Assembly (NCBI RefSeq): GCF_022508225.1
Contig: NZ_JAETXJ010000002.1
Span: 372,001 to 436,000, forward strand
Direction: 5' to 3'
Source: Desulfovibrio sp. UIB00
GTDB lineage: Bacteria; Desulfobacterota; Desulfovibrionia; Desulfovibrionales; Desulfovibrionaceae
DNA: 64,000 nucleotides
Shown here: one piece after another, positions 51,630 to 59,491 of the stretch
How positions within the stretch are numbered: position 1 is the stretch's first letter
How the letters are laid out: the number at the start of each line of letters is the position of its first letter
Program-made: the position numbers and the translations under genes
The notes under the pieces: model-generated
Told to the model about the DNA's origin: nothing
Seen by the model: only the letters and a program-made list of their open reading frames with translations
Database searches by the model: none

Positions 51630-52373
51630 TCAGGCTTCCGGCGGTTTCTTGGCGGAAGATGATTGCGGAGAACGCGCAGGCAGCGGGGCAGGCTTTTTTG
51701 TGGGAGCAGCGGTGGTGCGCGGCGTGCGGTGAGCCCTGCCCACGATAAGGGCAATAACAACAATGGAATAGAGGTAGCCGGTAAAACCCACAAGTACAGT
51801 GGCGTTTTTGGCAATCCAGGTTTTTGGCGTGATGTCGCCATAGCCGATGGTGAGGATTGTCACGTAGCTGAAATAAAACAGATCGTTAATGGCCTGATCG
51901 CCCGGCCCCAGCCCGGAGAACGAACCCGGCTGGTGGAATTCAATGGTCAGAAACACAAAATAGCCGCAATAGCCAATGAGCAGCAAACCGCACACCGCAG
52001 CGTAAACAATCTTGGTTGTCACCATTTGCGCGTGGGATATTTGCCGGAAGACTTCAAACATGATGCTGCCGAAAAAACACAGATAGAGCATCAGGGTTTC
52101 TTCTTTCAGGCTATCGATAAAGAACAGATCCAGGGCGCGGCCCACAATGAGCAGCGCGCCGAAAAACAGAGCAAGGCGCATAATGCGCGGCCTGAATTCA
52201 AAAAGCACAAGGGCCGCAAGCAACTGGATGGGCAGATAGATTGCCTGCGCAATGCCACGATAGATGTTGTCCGGAAACAGGATGTTCAGGATAAACACGC
52301 ACCACAGCGAGAGCATGAGCAACTCAAAGCGGATTCCATAAAGTCGGGCGCGCATGGCTCGTAGTTTCAGCAT
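51630..52373 (-). CDS. Potassium channel family protein
   Basis: 247-residue membrane protein. About six hydrophobic helices are visible, with the pore loop between the last two. The selectivity filter is TIGYGDITP, typical of two-pore or voltage-like K+ channels. No RCK (ligand-binding) domain follows; instead there is a short Lys/Pro/Ser-rich cytoplasmic tail (KKPAPLPARSPQSSSAKKP). No regular Arg-spaced voltage sensor was seen. ATG at 52373 has GAGGAT. Monocistronic and divergent from the secreted-protein gene. Confidence 0.9.
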   Translation of the reverse strand: MLKLRAMRARLYGIRFELLMLSLWCVFILNILFPDNIYRGIAQAIYLPIQLLAALVLFEFRPRIMRLALFFGALLIVGRALDLFFIDSLKEETLMLYLCFFGSIMFEVFRQISHAQMVTTKIVYAAVCGLLLIGYCGYFVFLTIEFHQPGSFSGLGPGDQAINDLFYFSYVTILTIGYGDITPKTWIAKNATVLVGFTGYLYSIVVIALIVGRAHRTPRTTAAPTKKPAPLPARSPQSSSAKKPPEA

Positions 52374-52540
52374 ACTATCCTCATCTCACGCATACTACAG
52401 GTATGAATCTTCCCCGGCAAGAGGGGCGTGCGCCCCTATCGCGCAGATATCCGCCGCCCAGACATCCGCAGCATGGCGTGTGGACAGCCGGGAAGGAGAG
52501 CCGTACACTCCGGCATTCTTGGAATGTAATGGAGATTGCC

Positions 52541-53032
52541 ATGCCCCAGAAATTTATCCGGCTTGTTATGCGGGTCTTGCCTCTGCTTGTGCTGACGGTT
52601 CTGCTTGCAGCGCAGGCGCAGGCCGCACCCCTGACAACAAAATATTACAGCCTTGATCTGCCTGCGGACTGGGTGGTGGTGAACGGCCCTACCAAGGTGC
52701 AGGAAGCCGTGCAGGTGGTGATGGGGCAGAAGGATCACAAAAGTTCTGCGCTCATTATTGTGGGGCCTGCCAACGCTGGCGAGGCCGAGCAAGCCGCCAC
52801 GGGCAATGCCAAACGCTTGCAGGGCTCAACGCCTGTTCTTCGCAGCAATGGTCAGTGGGAATTTACCTTTGAGCAAAAGGGGGTGAAGGGCTACGGCGTT
52901 GTGCGCGAGGATGCGCAGTCCAAACTATTGCTCATGCTTGTGGTCAGCGGCGATGCGCGCATGGCAAATTTTGTGTACAGCATGCGCGGCCCGTATCGGG
53001 CCTTGATGCCGCAACCGCCGCAACTTCCCTGA
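52541..53032 (+). CDS. Small secreted protein, paralogue of the one at 44085
   Basis: 163 residues. The signal peptide is about 29 residues (VLPLLVLTVLLAAQAQA). The mature part reads YYSLDLPADWVVVNG, then KSSALIIVGPANAGEAEQA, WEFTFEQKGVKGYGVV and VVSGDARMANFVYSMRG. It resembles the protein at 44085-44627 in order of motifs. Function unknown. The ATG at 52541 follows GGAG with six bases; earlier in-frame starts are rejected. Confidence 0.78.
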   Translation: MPQKFIRLVMRVLPLLVLTVLLAAQAQAAPLTTKYYSLDLPADWVVVNGPTKVQEAVQVVMGQKDHKSSALIIVGPANAGEAEQAATGNAKRLQGSTPVLRSNGQWEFTFEQKGVKGYGVVREDAQSKLLLMLVVSGDARMANFVYSMRGPYRALMPQPPQLP

Positions 53033-53104
53033 TGCGCGATTTTGCGAGTTTGGGCCGTCCGTATGGGCGGCTTTTTTTGTCTGAAATCCCAGGCAGATGA
53101 AGAT

Positions 53105-53141
53105 ATAAAAAAGGACTTGCGGATTTCTCCGTAAGTCCTTT
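53105..53141 (-). terminator. Terminator of the tRNA-Thr gene
   Basis: Stem AAAGGACTT-G-CGGA / TCCG-T-AAGTCCTTT with loop TTTC (53110-53141), and an A-run on the left that is a T-run on the minus strand. Confidence 0.8.
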
Positions 53142-53150
53142 GATTTTTTG

Positions 53151-53226
53151 TGGAGCCCTTGAGCAGGATTGAACTGCTGACCTCATCCTTACCAAGGATG
53201 CACTCTACCGACTGAGCTACAAGGGC
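53151..53226 (-). tRNA. tRNA-Thr (anticodon GGT)
   Basis: 76 bases including an encoded CCA. On the minus strand the acceptor stem is GCCCTTG/CAAGGGC. The D-arm contains AGCTCAGTCGGTAGAGT, the anticodon arm is CATCC-TTGGTAA-GGATG with anticodon GGT, and the T-arm contains GTTCAATCC. All cloverleaf arms pair. GGT reads ACC and ACT threonine codons. Confidence 0.96.
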
Positions 53227-53242
53227 GTAGCAACGAAGAAAG

Positions 53243-53271
53243 CTTCTATCCTAACCGTAGGTGATCGTCAA
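53243..53271 (-). promoter_or_regulatory. Promoter of the tRNA-Thr gene
   Basis: On the minus strand TTGACG (53271-53266), 17-base spacer, TAGAAG (53248-53243), about 17 bases before the mature tRNA 5' end. Confidence 0.65.
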
Positions 53272-53337
53272 GCATTCTTGCGCAATTTTTTTATTTTTAT
53301 GAAAAAGCACAATGTTAGGAGGCCAAAACCCCCGGGA

Positions 53338-53931
53338 TTACGCTTTCAGCATGCCGTGGATGGCGCGAAAAAGCGCGCGCCGGGCCTGCGGGGAGGTGTT
53401 CTCCGCAGCTTCCTTGCGAGCGGCAAGGGTCATGGTCATGAGGTCCTCCTGACTTGGCAGAGCGGCCTTGCCTGCGCCCTCCGGCACTTCTGTGTCCTGC
53501 TCCGGCAGTGCCCTTGCGGTCAGCAGGGTTTCCACCAGGCCCGCAAGTTCGCCCTGGTCAGCGCTCAGCAGGCGGTCGCGCCACTGCTCTGCCTGATGAA
53601 GGGCTGCGGTGGCTGCCGCTGAAACCTCGCGTCGGGCATCCAGCATGGCGCGGATGGGCGCGGGGTCGATCTCGCGCATGACGCGGCCAATAAACTGCAT
53701 CTGGCGGCGGCGGCCTTCGTGGTCGCCTATGCGGGCGTATAGTTGCAGCGCTTCCCTGAGGTCTGCGGGCAGGTCAAGGTTTTTGACTTCCTGCGGGCCA
53801 AGGCGCGTCAGTTCTTCGCCCATGTTTTGCAGGGCAAGGCTCTGGCGTTTTTTTTCAGAGCGGCTGGGCGGCAAGTCAAAGCCTTCCGACTCATCGCTGG
53901 ATTTCCATTGGTACTGTTTTTTGCGCGGCAT
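53338..53931 (-). CDS. yjgA: YjgA/DarP-family ribosome-associated protein (DUF615)
   Basis: 197-residue helical protein of the DUF615 family, linked in E. coli to late 50S ribosome assembly. Marks are PSRSEKKRQSLALQNMGEEL near the N-terminus, LPADLREALQLYARI, EGRRRQMQFIGRVMREID and a C-terminal RRALFRAIHGMLKA. ATG at 53931 follows GGAG. It is third in a run mog-mqnP-yjgA with gaps of 9 and 10 bases, although the functions look unrelated. Confidence 0.9.
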   Translation of the reverse strand: MPRKKQYQWKSSDESEGFDLPPSRSEKKRQSLALQNMGEELTRLGPQEVKNLDLPADLREALQLYARIGDHEGRRRQMQFIGRVMREIDPAPIRAMLDARREVSAAATAALHQAEQWRDRLLSADQGELAGLVETLLTARALPEQDTEVPEGAGKAALPSQEDLMTMTLAARKEAAENTSPQARRALFRAIHGMLKA

Positions 53932-53941
53932 TGCCTCTCCG

Positions 53942-54835
53942 TCAGATATAGATGCCCAGCAACACGCCAGCCAGCACGACCGGCGAAATGATGCCATTGA
54001 TGGTAAAAAAGGCTGTGTTCACATGGCGCAGATCCTGCGGCTTCATGAGTCTGTGCTCCACAAGCAGCATAACGCTGATGCCGAACCACACCACGTACCA
54101 TGGCCAGGAAAGCCCGGCGGCAAAACCCGCCAGCAACAGAAAGATGGACGTCATGGCATGCGAGAACGCGGCCAGCGTCAGGGCAGTGTCCGGCCCAAAA
54201 GAAGCAGGCACGGAATGCAGCTCAAAGGCCACGTCAAAATCCATGTCCTGAAACGCATAATAGATGTCAAACGCAGCTACCCAGAATGTGACAGCCCAGA
54301 ACAGCAGCACAGGCGCAAGGCCAAGGCTCGCGGGATTGACCGAGAGCCAGCCAGCAAGCGGGGCAAGACCCAGGGTCGCGCCCAGCCAGAAGTGGCACAG
54401 GGCCGTAAAGCGCTTGAGCATGCTGTAGATGGCCGCAAACAGCAACGCAGGCACGGAAAGCCACAGGCAGACAGTGTTCAGCGCCGCGCAGGAGGCAATA
54501 AAGATAACTGCCATGAGCGCGCAGAAGGCCCATGTCTGCCCCTTGCTGATAACGCCCGTGACCAGGGGGCGGCCCTGTGTGCGCGGGTTGTCGCGGTCAA
54601 AGGGCAGATCGGCCAGCCGGTTGAAGGCCATGGCGAATGAGCGCGCCGCGATCATGCCGATGGTCAGAAAAATCAGGCTGCGCGCAGAGGGCAAGCCGCG
54701 TGCTGCCAATACCGCTCCTGCCCAGGCGTAGGGCAGCGCAAAAATGGAATGCTCAATCTTGATCATCCGGCAAATGTCGCCAAACTGGCCAAAAGGCGTG
54801 GAAAGCCTCATGCCGGAATGCGGAAAAAAGCCCAT
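53942..54835 (-). CDS. mqnP: UbiA-family prenyltransferase, MqnP-like
   Basis: 297-residue membrane enzyme that should attach the polyprenyl chain in the futalosine route to menaquinone. The first Asp motif is AFNRLADLPFDRDNPRTQGRPLV; the second is FDIYYAFQDMDFDVAFELHSVPASFG. An N-terminal KIEHSIFALPYAW and about eight helices complete the match. ATG at 54835 has AGGAG at six bases. This is a better menaquinone candidate than the MenA-like gene at 2450, and its product would serve DmsC. Confidence 0.88.
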   Translation of the reverse strand: MGFFPHSGMRLSTPFGQFGDICRMIKIEHSIFALPYAWAGAVLAARGLPSARSLIFLTIGMIAARSFAMAFNRLADLPFDRDNPRTQGRPLVTGVISKGQTWAFCALMAVIFIASCAALNTVCLWLSVPALLFAAIYSMLKRFTALCHFWLGATLGLAPLAGWLSVNPASLGLAPVLLFWAVTFWVAAFDIYYAFQDMDFDVAFELHSVPASFGPDTALTLAAFSHAMTSIFLLLAGFAAGLSWPWYVVWFGISVMLLVEHRLMKPQDLRHVNTAFFTINGIISPVVLAGVLLGIYI

Positions 54836-54844
54836 GTGTTCTCC

Positions 54845-55678
54845 TTAACCGCCGCAATCGGCGGGGTCGCCCTGCAATTTGGCAAGGGCGTGGGGCAGGG
54901 CGGGCAGTACGGCGGCAAGGTTTTCCACAACGGCCTTGCGGCTGCCCGGCAGGTTGATGATGATGCTTTGCCCCAGCGCGCCCGCAGCCGCGCGCGAAAT
55001 AACCGCGTGGGGCGTTTTGGCAAGGCTGGCGGCCAGCATGGCCTGAGTAAAGCCCGGCAAGGGCGTATCGAGCAGGGCGGCAGTGGTTTGCGGCGTAATA
55101 TCACGCGCCGAAAGCCCGGTGCCGCCGGTGGTGCATATAAGGTCAAAACCCTGGCTCAGGGCAAGCTCCGTCAGCAGGGCGCGCAGTTGCGCGGCTTCAT
55201 CCGGCAGCAAAAATCCCTGGCTGTGACTCAGCGGCATGGCGGAGCCGACCATTTCGGCAATGGCGGGGCCGCTCAAATCCAGCCGCTGGCCCCGCGCGCC
55301 TTTGTCCGACAGGGTTATCCAGGCAAGGCTGTAGCCGGTTTTTCTGGCGGTTACTTCCAGCGGGCCTTCGGGCAGATCCGTCAGGGCAGTCAACAGCAGG
55401 CATTGCACCGCGTGGCTTGCCTGCCACGGCTCTTCTCCGTTGCCGCCCGGGTTTGCCACGTTTGGCGGCAGGGGCATCCAGGCGCGCCCCGTAACCTTGA
55501 GCAGGGCTGTGCCGCAGGCCCCGCAAAAGCATGTGCCCACCCGGAGGTGGGGCATTGCCCACGGCTCGGGCGTCATGAGGCCGTGACTGCGGCAAAAATC
55601 GGTATCCGTGGCGGCAACAGGCAGCAGGGGCAGACATTGGCCCCGCTTGCAGGCGTGTACGTGCAGCAGGATGTTCAT
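54845..55678 (-). CDS. Molybdopterin adenylyltransferase (MogA/MoaB) with Cys-rich N-terminal extension
   Basis: 277 residues. The C-terminal part, from about 120, is a MogA/MoaB domain: AWITLSDKGARGQRLDLSGPAI, LICTTGGTGLSARDITPQTT, LPGFTQAML and IINLPGSRKAV. It should adenylylate molybdopterin before metal insertion. The first 115 residues are unusual: HACKRGQC, then VGTCFCGACGTALLKVTGRAW, which could bind a metal. ATG at 55678 has GGAG upstream. It is first in a run with mqnP and yjgA. Confidence 0.88.
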   Translation of the reverse strand: MNILLHVHACKRGQCLPLLPVAATDTDFCRSHGLMTPEPWAMPHLRVGTCFCGACGTALLKVTGRAWMPLPPNVANPGGNGEEPWQASHAVQCLLLTALTDLPEGPLEVTARKTGYSLAWITLSDKGARGQRLDLSGPAIAEMVGSAMPLSHSQGFLLPDEAAQLRALLTELALSQGFDLICTTGGTGLSARDITPQTTAALLDTPLPGFTQAMLAASLAKTPHAVISRAAAGALGQSIIINLPGSRKAVVENLAAVLPALPHALAKLQGDPADCGG

Positions 55679-55891
55679 ACGTTGCTCCGGGGAACTGGCC
55701 GATGGATGGTATCGGATTGGAGTGGGCAATAGATTATTGTAGCCGCAAGCGCAATGGGTTACAAGTCCGATACGCGCCTGCGCTTGCGCAGCCAGTGAGG
55801 CCTTTCGTCTGCGCATGCCGCGTCCGCCGCTCAGGCGGCCCCCCAACGCTGCACGGCAGCGTCATTTCCGTGTATTTTAAGGAGTATCCCC

Positions 55892-56395
55892 ATGAGTACC
55901 CGCAGCCAGGATCAGACCCAGGACCTGAAGGTTCTAGGCACAGGCCGCCTTCAGTCCCCGGAGGGCGGCCCCAGCGTAGCCCTGCTGGAGGCCTTTCCCA
56001 ACTGCTTTCCCCAGCGCCCGTATGTGATCAGCATCAGCTTTCCCGAATTTACCTCGCTCTGCCCCGTGACCGGCCAGCCCGACTGCGGCACCATCACGGT
56101 GGAGTACATTCCCGATGAGCTGTGCGTGGAATCCAAGAGCTTCAAGCTCTATATGTTCGCCTTCCGCAATCACCAGTCGTTTATGGAAACCATCACCAAC
56201 AATGTGCTGGAAGACCTGCGCACTCTGCTCAATCCCTGCTGGTGCCGGGTCAAGGGCCTGTTTGCGCCGCGCGGCGGCACGCGCATCCACGTGTTTGCCG
56301 AAACTTTCAAGGACACCATGCCCGAAGAGCAGAACCGCCTTGTGCGCGAAGCTGTGGCTGCGTGGAAGTCTGAACCCGATCCGCACCGCCCGTAG
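55892..56395 (+). CDS. queF: NADPH-dependent preQ0 reductase (QueF)
   Basis: Reduces 7-cyano-7-deazaguanine to preQ1 for queuosine in tRNA. 167 residues, the short single-domain form. The catalytic Cys lies in PEFTSLCPVTGQPDCGTI. The QueF signature is ESKSFKLYMFAFRNHQSFMETI, followed by TRIHVFAETFK. ATG at 55892 follows AAGGAG. No preQ1 riboswitch aptamer was recognised in the leader. Confidence 0.96.
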   Translation: MSTRSQDQTQDLKVLGTGRLQSPEGGPSVALLEAFPNCFPQRPYVISISFPEFTSLCPVTGQPDCGTITVEYIPDELCVESKSFKLYMFAFRNHQSFMETITNNVLEDLRTLLNPCWCRVKGLFAPRGGTRIHVFAETFKDTMPEEQNRLVREAVAAWKSEPDPHRP

Positions 56396-56409
56396 TTGCG
56401 GCTTGTTTG

Positions 56410-56465
56410 CTCCCGGCGGCTTTGTTTTGTTAGCAAGGCAAAGTCGCCGGGAGTGGAAAATTTTT
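56410..56465 (+). terminator. Terminator after queF
   Basis: Fifteen-base stem CTCCCGGCGGCTTTG / CAAAGTCGCCGGGAG with one wobble, then TGGAAAATTTTT. The T-run is a little distant. Confidence 0.7.
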
Positions 56466-56566
56466 GGTGCAGGCAGTTTGCTGTTCACGTGTTTTGACCG
56501 GCGCGCCCCAGAACTGCCCAGCGGCGCGCTGCCCTGATTTTTTTTGCATGGCTGAAACGAGGAATA

Positions 56567-58330
56567 ATGATCGCTTCTGAAAGCGGCTGCGCACATAGCA
56601 ACGGTGGTAAATCCTCCTCATCTTGCGCTTCCGGCCCTGCCGAGCACGGCCCCGGGCATTCTGGCGGCATTGCACGCACGGCGGCCCTTTTGGGCGGCTT
56701 TGCCCTTGTTTCACGAGTGCTTGGCCTTTTGCGCGATATGAGCATGGCCTGGCTTGTGGGCGGCGGCGCTGCCGCTGATGCGCTGGTGGCTGCCATGCGG
56801 CTGCCCCATGTGCTGCGCCGCATGCTGGGCGAAGGCTCGCTTTCCATGACCCTGACGGCAAGCCTTGTGCATCTGGAGCGCAGGGGCGCATCGCTCGACA
56901 ATGCATTGGAGGGGGAGCGCAGCCGCAGCATGCGCCTGCTGGCCCGCGCTCTGGCCGTGAGGCTTGGCCTTGTGCTGACCCTGCTCACAGTGTTTGGGCT
57001 GGTGGCCACCCCATGGCTTACTGATATTCTGGCTCCCGGTTTTTATGGGCCGGAACGGCAGGAGGCCATATACCTGCTGCGTATCTGCCTGCCCTATGCG
57101 CTGGCAGCGGGCATGGCGGCTCTGGGCATGGCCCTTTTGCACAGCCTTGGCGTGTTCTGGTTGCCCGCTGTTTCTCCTGCCCTGTTCAATATTGTTATTC
57201 TGTGTTTTGCAGGGGCGGCTGCTCTGGGCCTGTTGCCTGCGGCCCCGGCTCTGGCCGTAGGCATGCTTTGCGGCGGTGTCGCACAGTGGCTGGCGCAGTG
57301 GCTGGCCGTGCGGCGTTTGTTGCCGCTGCATAATGCCGGGCCTGCCCAAGGGCCGGATACCGCGCAGGGTAGCGAGAGCAGGGATGCATTCACGCTGCGC
57401 AGGCGTGCGGCATCTCTCGCCTGGAACTGCATTGGCCGTCTGCCTGCGGGCCTGCTTGGGGCCTCCGCACCGCAGCTTGCCATGCTGGCCGCCATGTCTC
57501 TGGCATCCAGCCTTGGCCGGGGGCAGGTGGCTGCTCTCTACTATGCCGAACGGCTGCTTGAACTGCCCCTTGGACTGGTGGGCGTGTGCCTGGGCATGGC
57601 AAGTCTGCCCACGTTGAGCCGCCTTGCCGCTGCCAGAGAATTTTCGCTTTTTTCGGATCAGCTACGTACGGCCCTGCGTTTGACGCTACTGCTGAGCCTG
57701 CCAGCCGCCACAGGATTGTGGGCCGTGGGGCCGCGTCTGGTGGAAGGTCTGCTGCGGCACGGCGCCTTTGGCGACAATGCGGCATACGAAACAGGCCTTG
57801 CCCTGTGGGCCTATTTGCCGGGCCTGCCCGCCTTTGCCGTCAACCGCTCCCTGCTGGCGGCCTGCAACGCGCTGGGCGAGGTGCGGCGCACGGCGGTCAG
57901 CGCTGTATGGGCCGTGGTTGCTACGCTTGCGGTCGGGGCCGCACTGGTCCATAGTCTTTCGGTCAGCCTTGGCGTCATGGCTCCAGCACTGGCCGTAAGC
58001 CTTGGCTTGTGGCTGCAGTGCGGCTTTTTGTTGTGTATTCTGGGCAGGGCGCTGAAAAGAAGTTCCGCTGGCGCGGCATCCGCCAGCGCATGTCTGCCTT
58101 CGGCGGGTGCTGTACTGCGTCAATGTGCCGCTGCTGCGGCCACGGCCCTTGCCGCGTGGCAAATGCTGGAGCTGTTGCACGGGCGCGGCATCTGGCTGGG
58201 GCTTGCCCTTGCCATTACTGGCGGCGCAACAGCCTGGGCTGTTTGTCTGTTTGTTTTGCGCGATGCTGATGCCCTTGCGGCTGCCCGCGCACTGGCGCAC
58301 CGTCTGCATGGCAGACCACACCAACAGTAA
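56567..58330 (+). CDS. murJ: Lipid II flippase MurJ
   Basis: MATE-like flippase that moves lipid II across the inner membrane for peptidoglycan synthesis. 587 residues with a Ser/Gly-rich N-terminal extension of about 33 residues. Marks are FALVSRVLGLLRDMSMAWLVG, ADALVAAMRLPHVLRRMLGEGSLSMT, PLGLVGVCLGMASLPTLSRLAA and AYLPGLPAFAVNRSLLAA. About fourteen helices are visible. ATG at 56567 has GAGGAA. First of a four-gene run (murJ, unknown, ftsY, gldA) with gaps of 12, 9 and 57 bases. Confidence 0.94.
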   Translation: MIASESGCAHSNGGKSSSSCASGPAEHGPGHSGGIARTAALLGGFALVSRVLGLLRDMSMAWLVGGGAAADALVAAMRLPHVLRRMLGEGSLSMTLTASLVHLERRGASLDNALEGERSRSMRLLARALAVRLGLVLTLLTVFGLVATPWLTDILAPGFYGPERQEAIYLLRICLPYALAAGMAALGMALLHSLGVFWLPAVSPALFNIVILCFAGAAALGLLPAAPALAVGMLCGGVAQWLAQWLAVRRLLPLHNAGPAQGPDTAQGSESRDAFTLRRRAASLAWNCIGRLPAGLLGASAPQLAMLAAMSLASSLGRGQVAALYYAERLLELPLGLVGVCLGMASLPTLSRLAAAREFSLFSDQLRTALRLTLLLSLPAATGLWAVGPRLVEGLLRHGAFGDNAAYETGLALWAYLPGLPAFAVNRSLLAACNALGEVRRTAVSAVWAVVATLAVGAALVHSLSVSLGVMAPALAVSLGLWLQCGFLLCILGRALKRSSAGAASASACLPSAGAVLRQCAAAAATALAAWQMLELLHGRGIWLGLALAITGGATAWAVCLFVLRDADALAAARALAHRLHGRPHQQ

Positions 58331-58342
58331 GGAGCGCGGAGC

Positions 58343-59482
58343 GTGGCTCTCGCGGCAAAGCATATGCCCAACATCTCTCACGTTCTGCGCCGCAGGCTTG
58401 CCCTGGCTGTATGGGGGGCGGCCTTGCTGCTGTTCCTGCTGCTTGGCGTCTGGAACGTCAATGAGGACAGGCAGGAGGCGGAAAACCGTCTTGGCAGCGA
58501 GGCCGGACGTACCGCAGCGCAACTGGCGGCCCTGCTTTCCCTGCCCGCCTGGGAGCTCGACGAACTGACCGCGCGCACCATTGTCATGGCTGCCATGACC
58601 GATGAATCCATTTACGCCATCAAGGTGCAGACGCCGCGTGGCATGCTGGAAGGGCAGCGGCGCAACTACCAGTGGGAACCCATCCCCTGGGACGATGAAA
58701 TTGCGGAAAACAGCGTGCAGGGCATGAATCCGCTCAAGATGGAAGGCCGCCCCGTGGGGTCGGTGGAAGTGTACCTTTCGCCCCGCATTACTGATGAAGA
58801 TCTGGCCCAGAAGGCCCGCCGGGAAGTGGCGCGTTTTTGCCTTTCCGCCCTGTTTGCAACCCTGGTCTTGCTGGCACTGCTCTGGCACTGGGGCGATCTG
58901 GCCCGGCTGAGAGCCTTGCTGCTGGAGCGTACCACGTCGCGCGGCGCTGCGGCGTCTGGCGATCCTGCTGCTGATTCGGTCCCTGCGCCATCGCCGGAAC
59001 CCGGCCCTGCAGGTATTTTTGAATCTGACTCCTCTTGCGACAGCGCCGCCCGCAGTCATGAGGCGCAGGGCGGGAGCGGCGCGCCCCTGAGCGAAGATAT
59101 CGCAGCCGGGGCTGTCGTGAGCGCCGAGCTTGGGCGGGCCTTTTTGCTGCGCCGTCCGGAAGCATGGCGCGTTACGGCTGGCATGTTCGGCAGAACGTTT
59201 GCCCCTGCCCCTGATCTGCTGCTGCGCCTCTACTCGTTGGAAGACGCGGACAACCTGTGCCGCCTGGGGCGGATTCTTGAAAAAGCAGCGCCCTGCGTGG
59301 GCGCGGAGCGGCTGGCCTATGCCGCGCATGCAATGCAGTGGGCCGTGACTGATTCGAACGCCGCTTCTGCGGCTCAGGCCGTGGAAGAATGCGTGCTGGC
59401 GCTGCGCGAAGTGCTGGGTGCGCTGGAAGGGCAAACGGCCCGCAAGGAAAGCAAGCCCTCGGTGCAAGAGGGCGGAAGATAA
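58343..59482 (+). CDS. Membrane protein of unknown function between murJ and ftsY
   Basis: 379 residues, GTG start at 58343 with GGAG upstream. An N-terminal helix (LALAVWGAALLLFLLLGVWNV) and a second helix at about 171-188 (FCLSALFATLVLLALLWHW) enclose a periplasmic domain of about 130 residues (LSLPAWELDELTARTIVMAAMTDESIYAIKV), a layout like sensor proteins. A long Ser/Pro/Ala linker leads to a helical C-terminal domain (LRLYSLEDADNLCRLGRILEKAAP). No kinase, HAMP or cyclase motif is seen. Role unknown. Confidence 0.8.
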   Translation: MALAAKHMPNISHVLRRRLALAVWGAALLLFLLLGVWNVNEDRQEAENRLGSEAGRTAAQLAALLSLPAWELDELTARTIVMAAMTDESIYAIKVQTPRGMLEGQRRNYQWEPIPWDDEIAENSVQGMNPLKMEGRPVGSVEVYLSPRITDEDLAQKARREVARFCLSALFATLVLLALLWHWGDLARLRALLLERTTSRGAAASGDPAADSVPAPSPEPGPAGIFESDSSCDSAARSHEAQGGSGAPLSEDIAAGAVVSAELGRAFLLRRPEAWRVTAGMFGRTFAPAPDLLLRLYSLEDADNLCRLGRILEKAAPCVGAERLAYAAHAMQWAVTDSNAASAAQAVEECVLALREVLGALEGQTARKESKPSVQEGGR

Positions 59483-59491
59483 GGAGATCAT

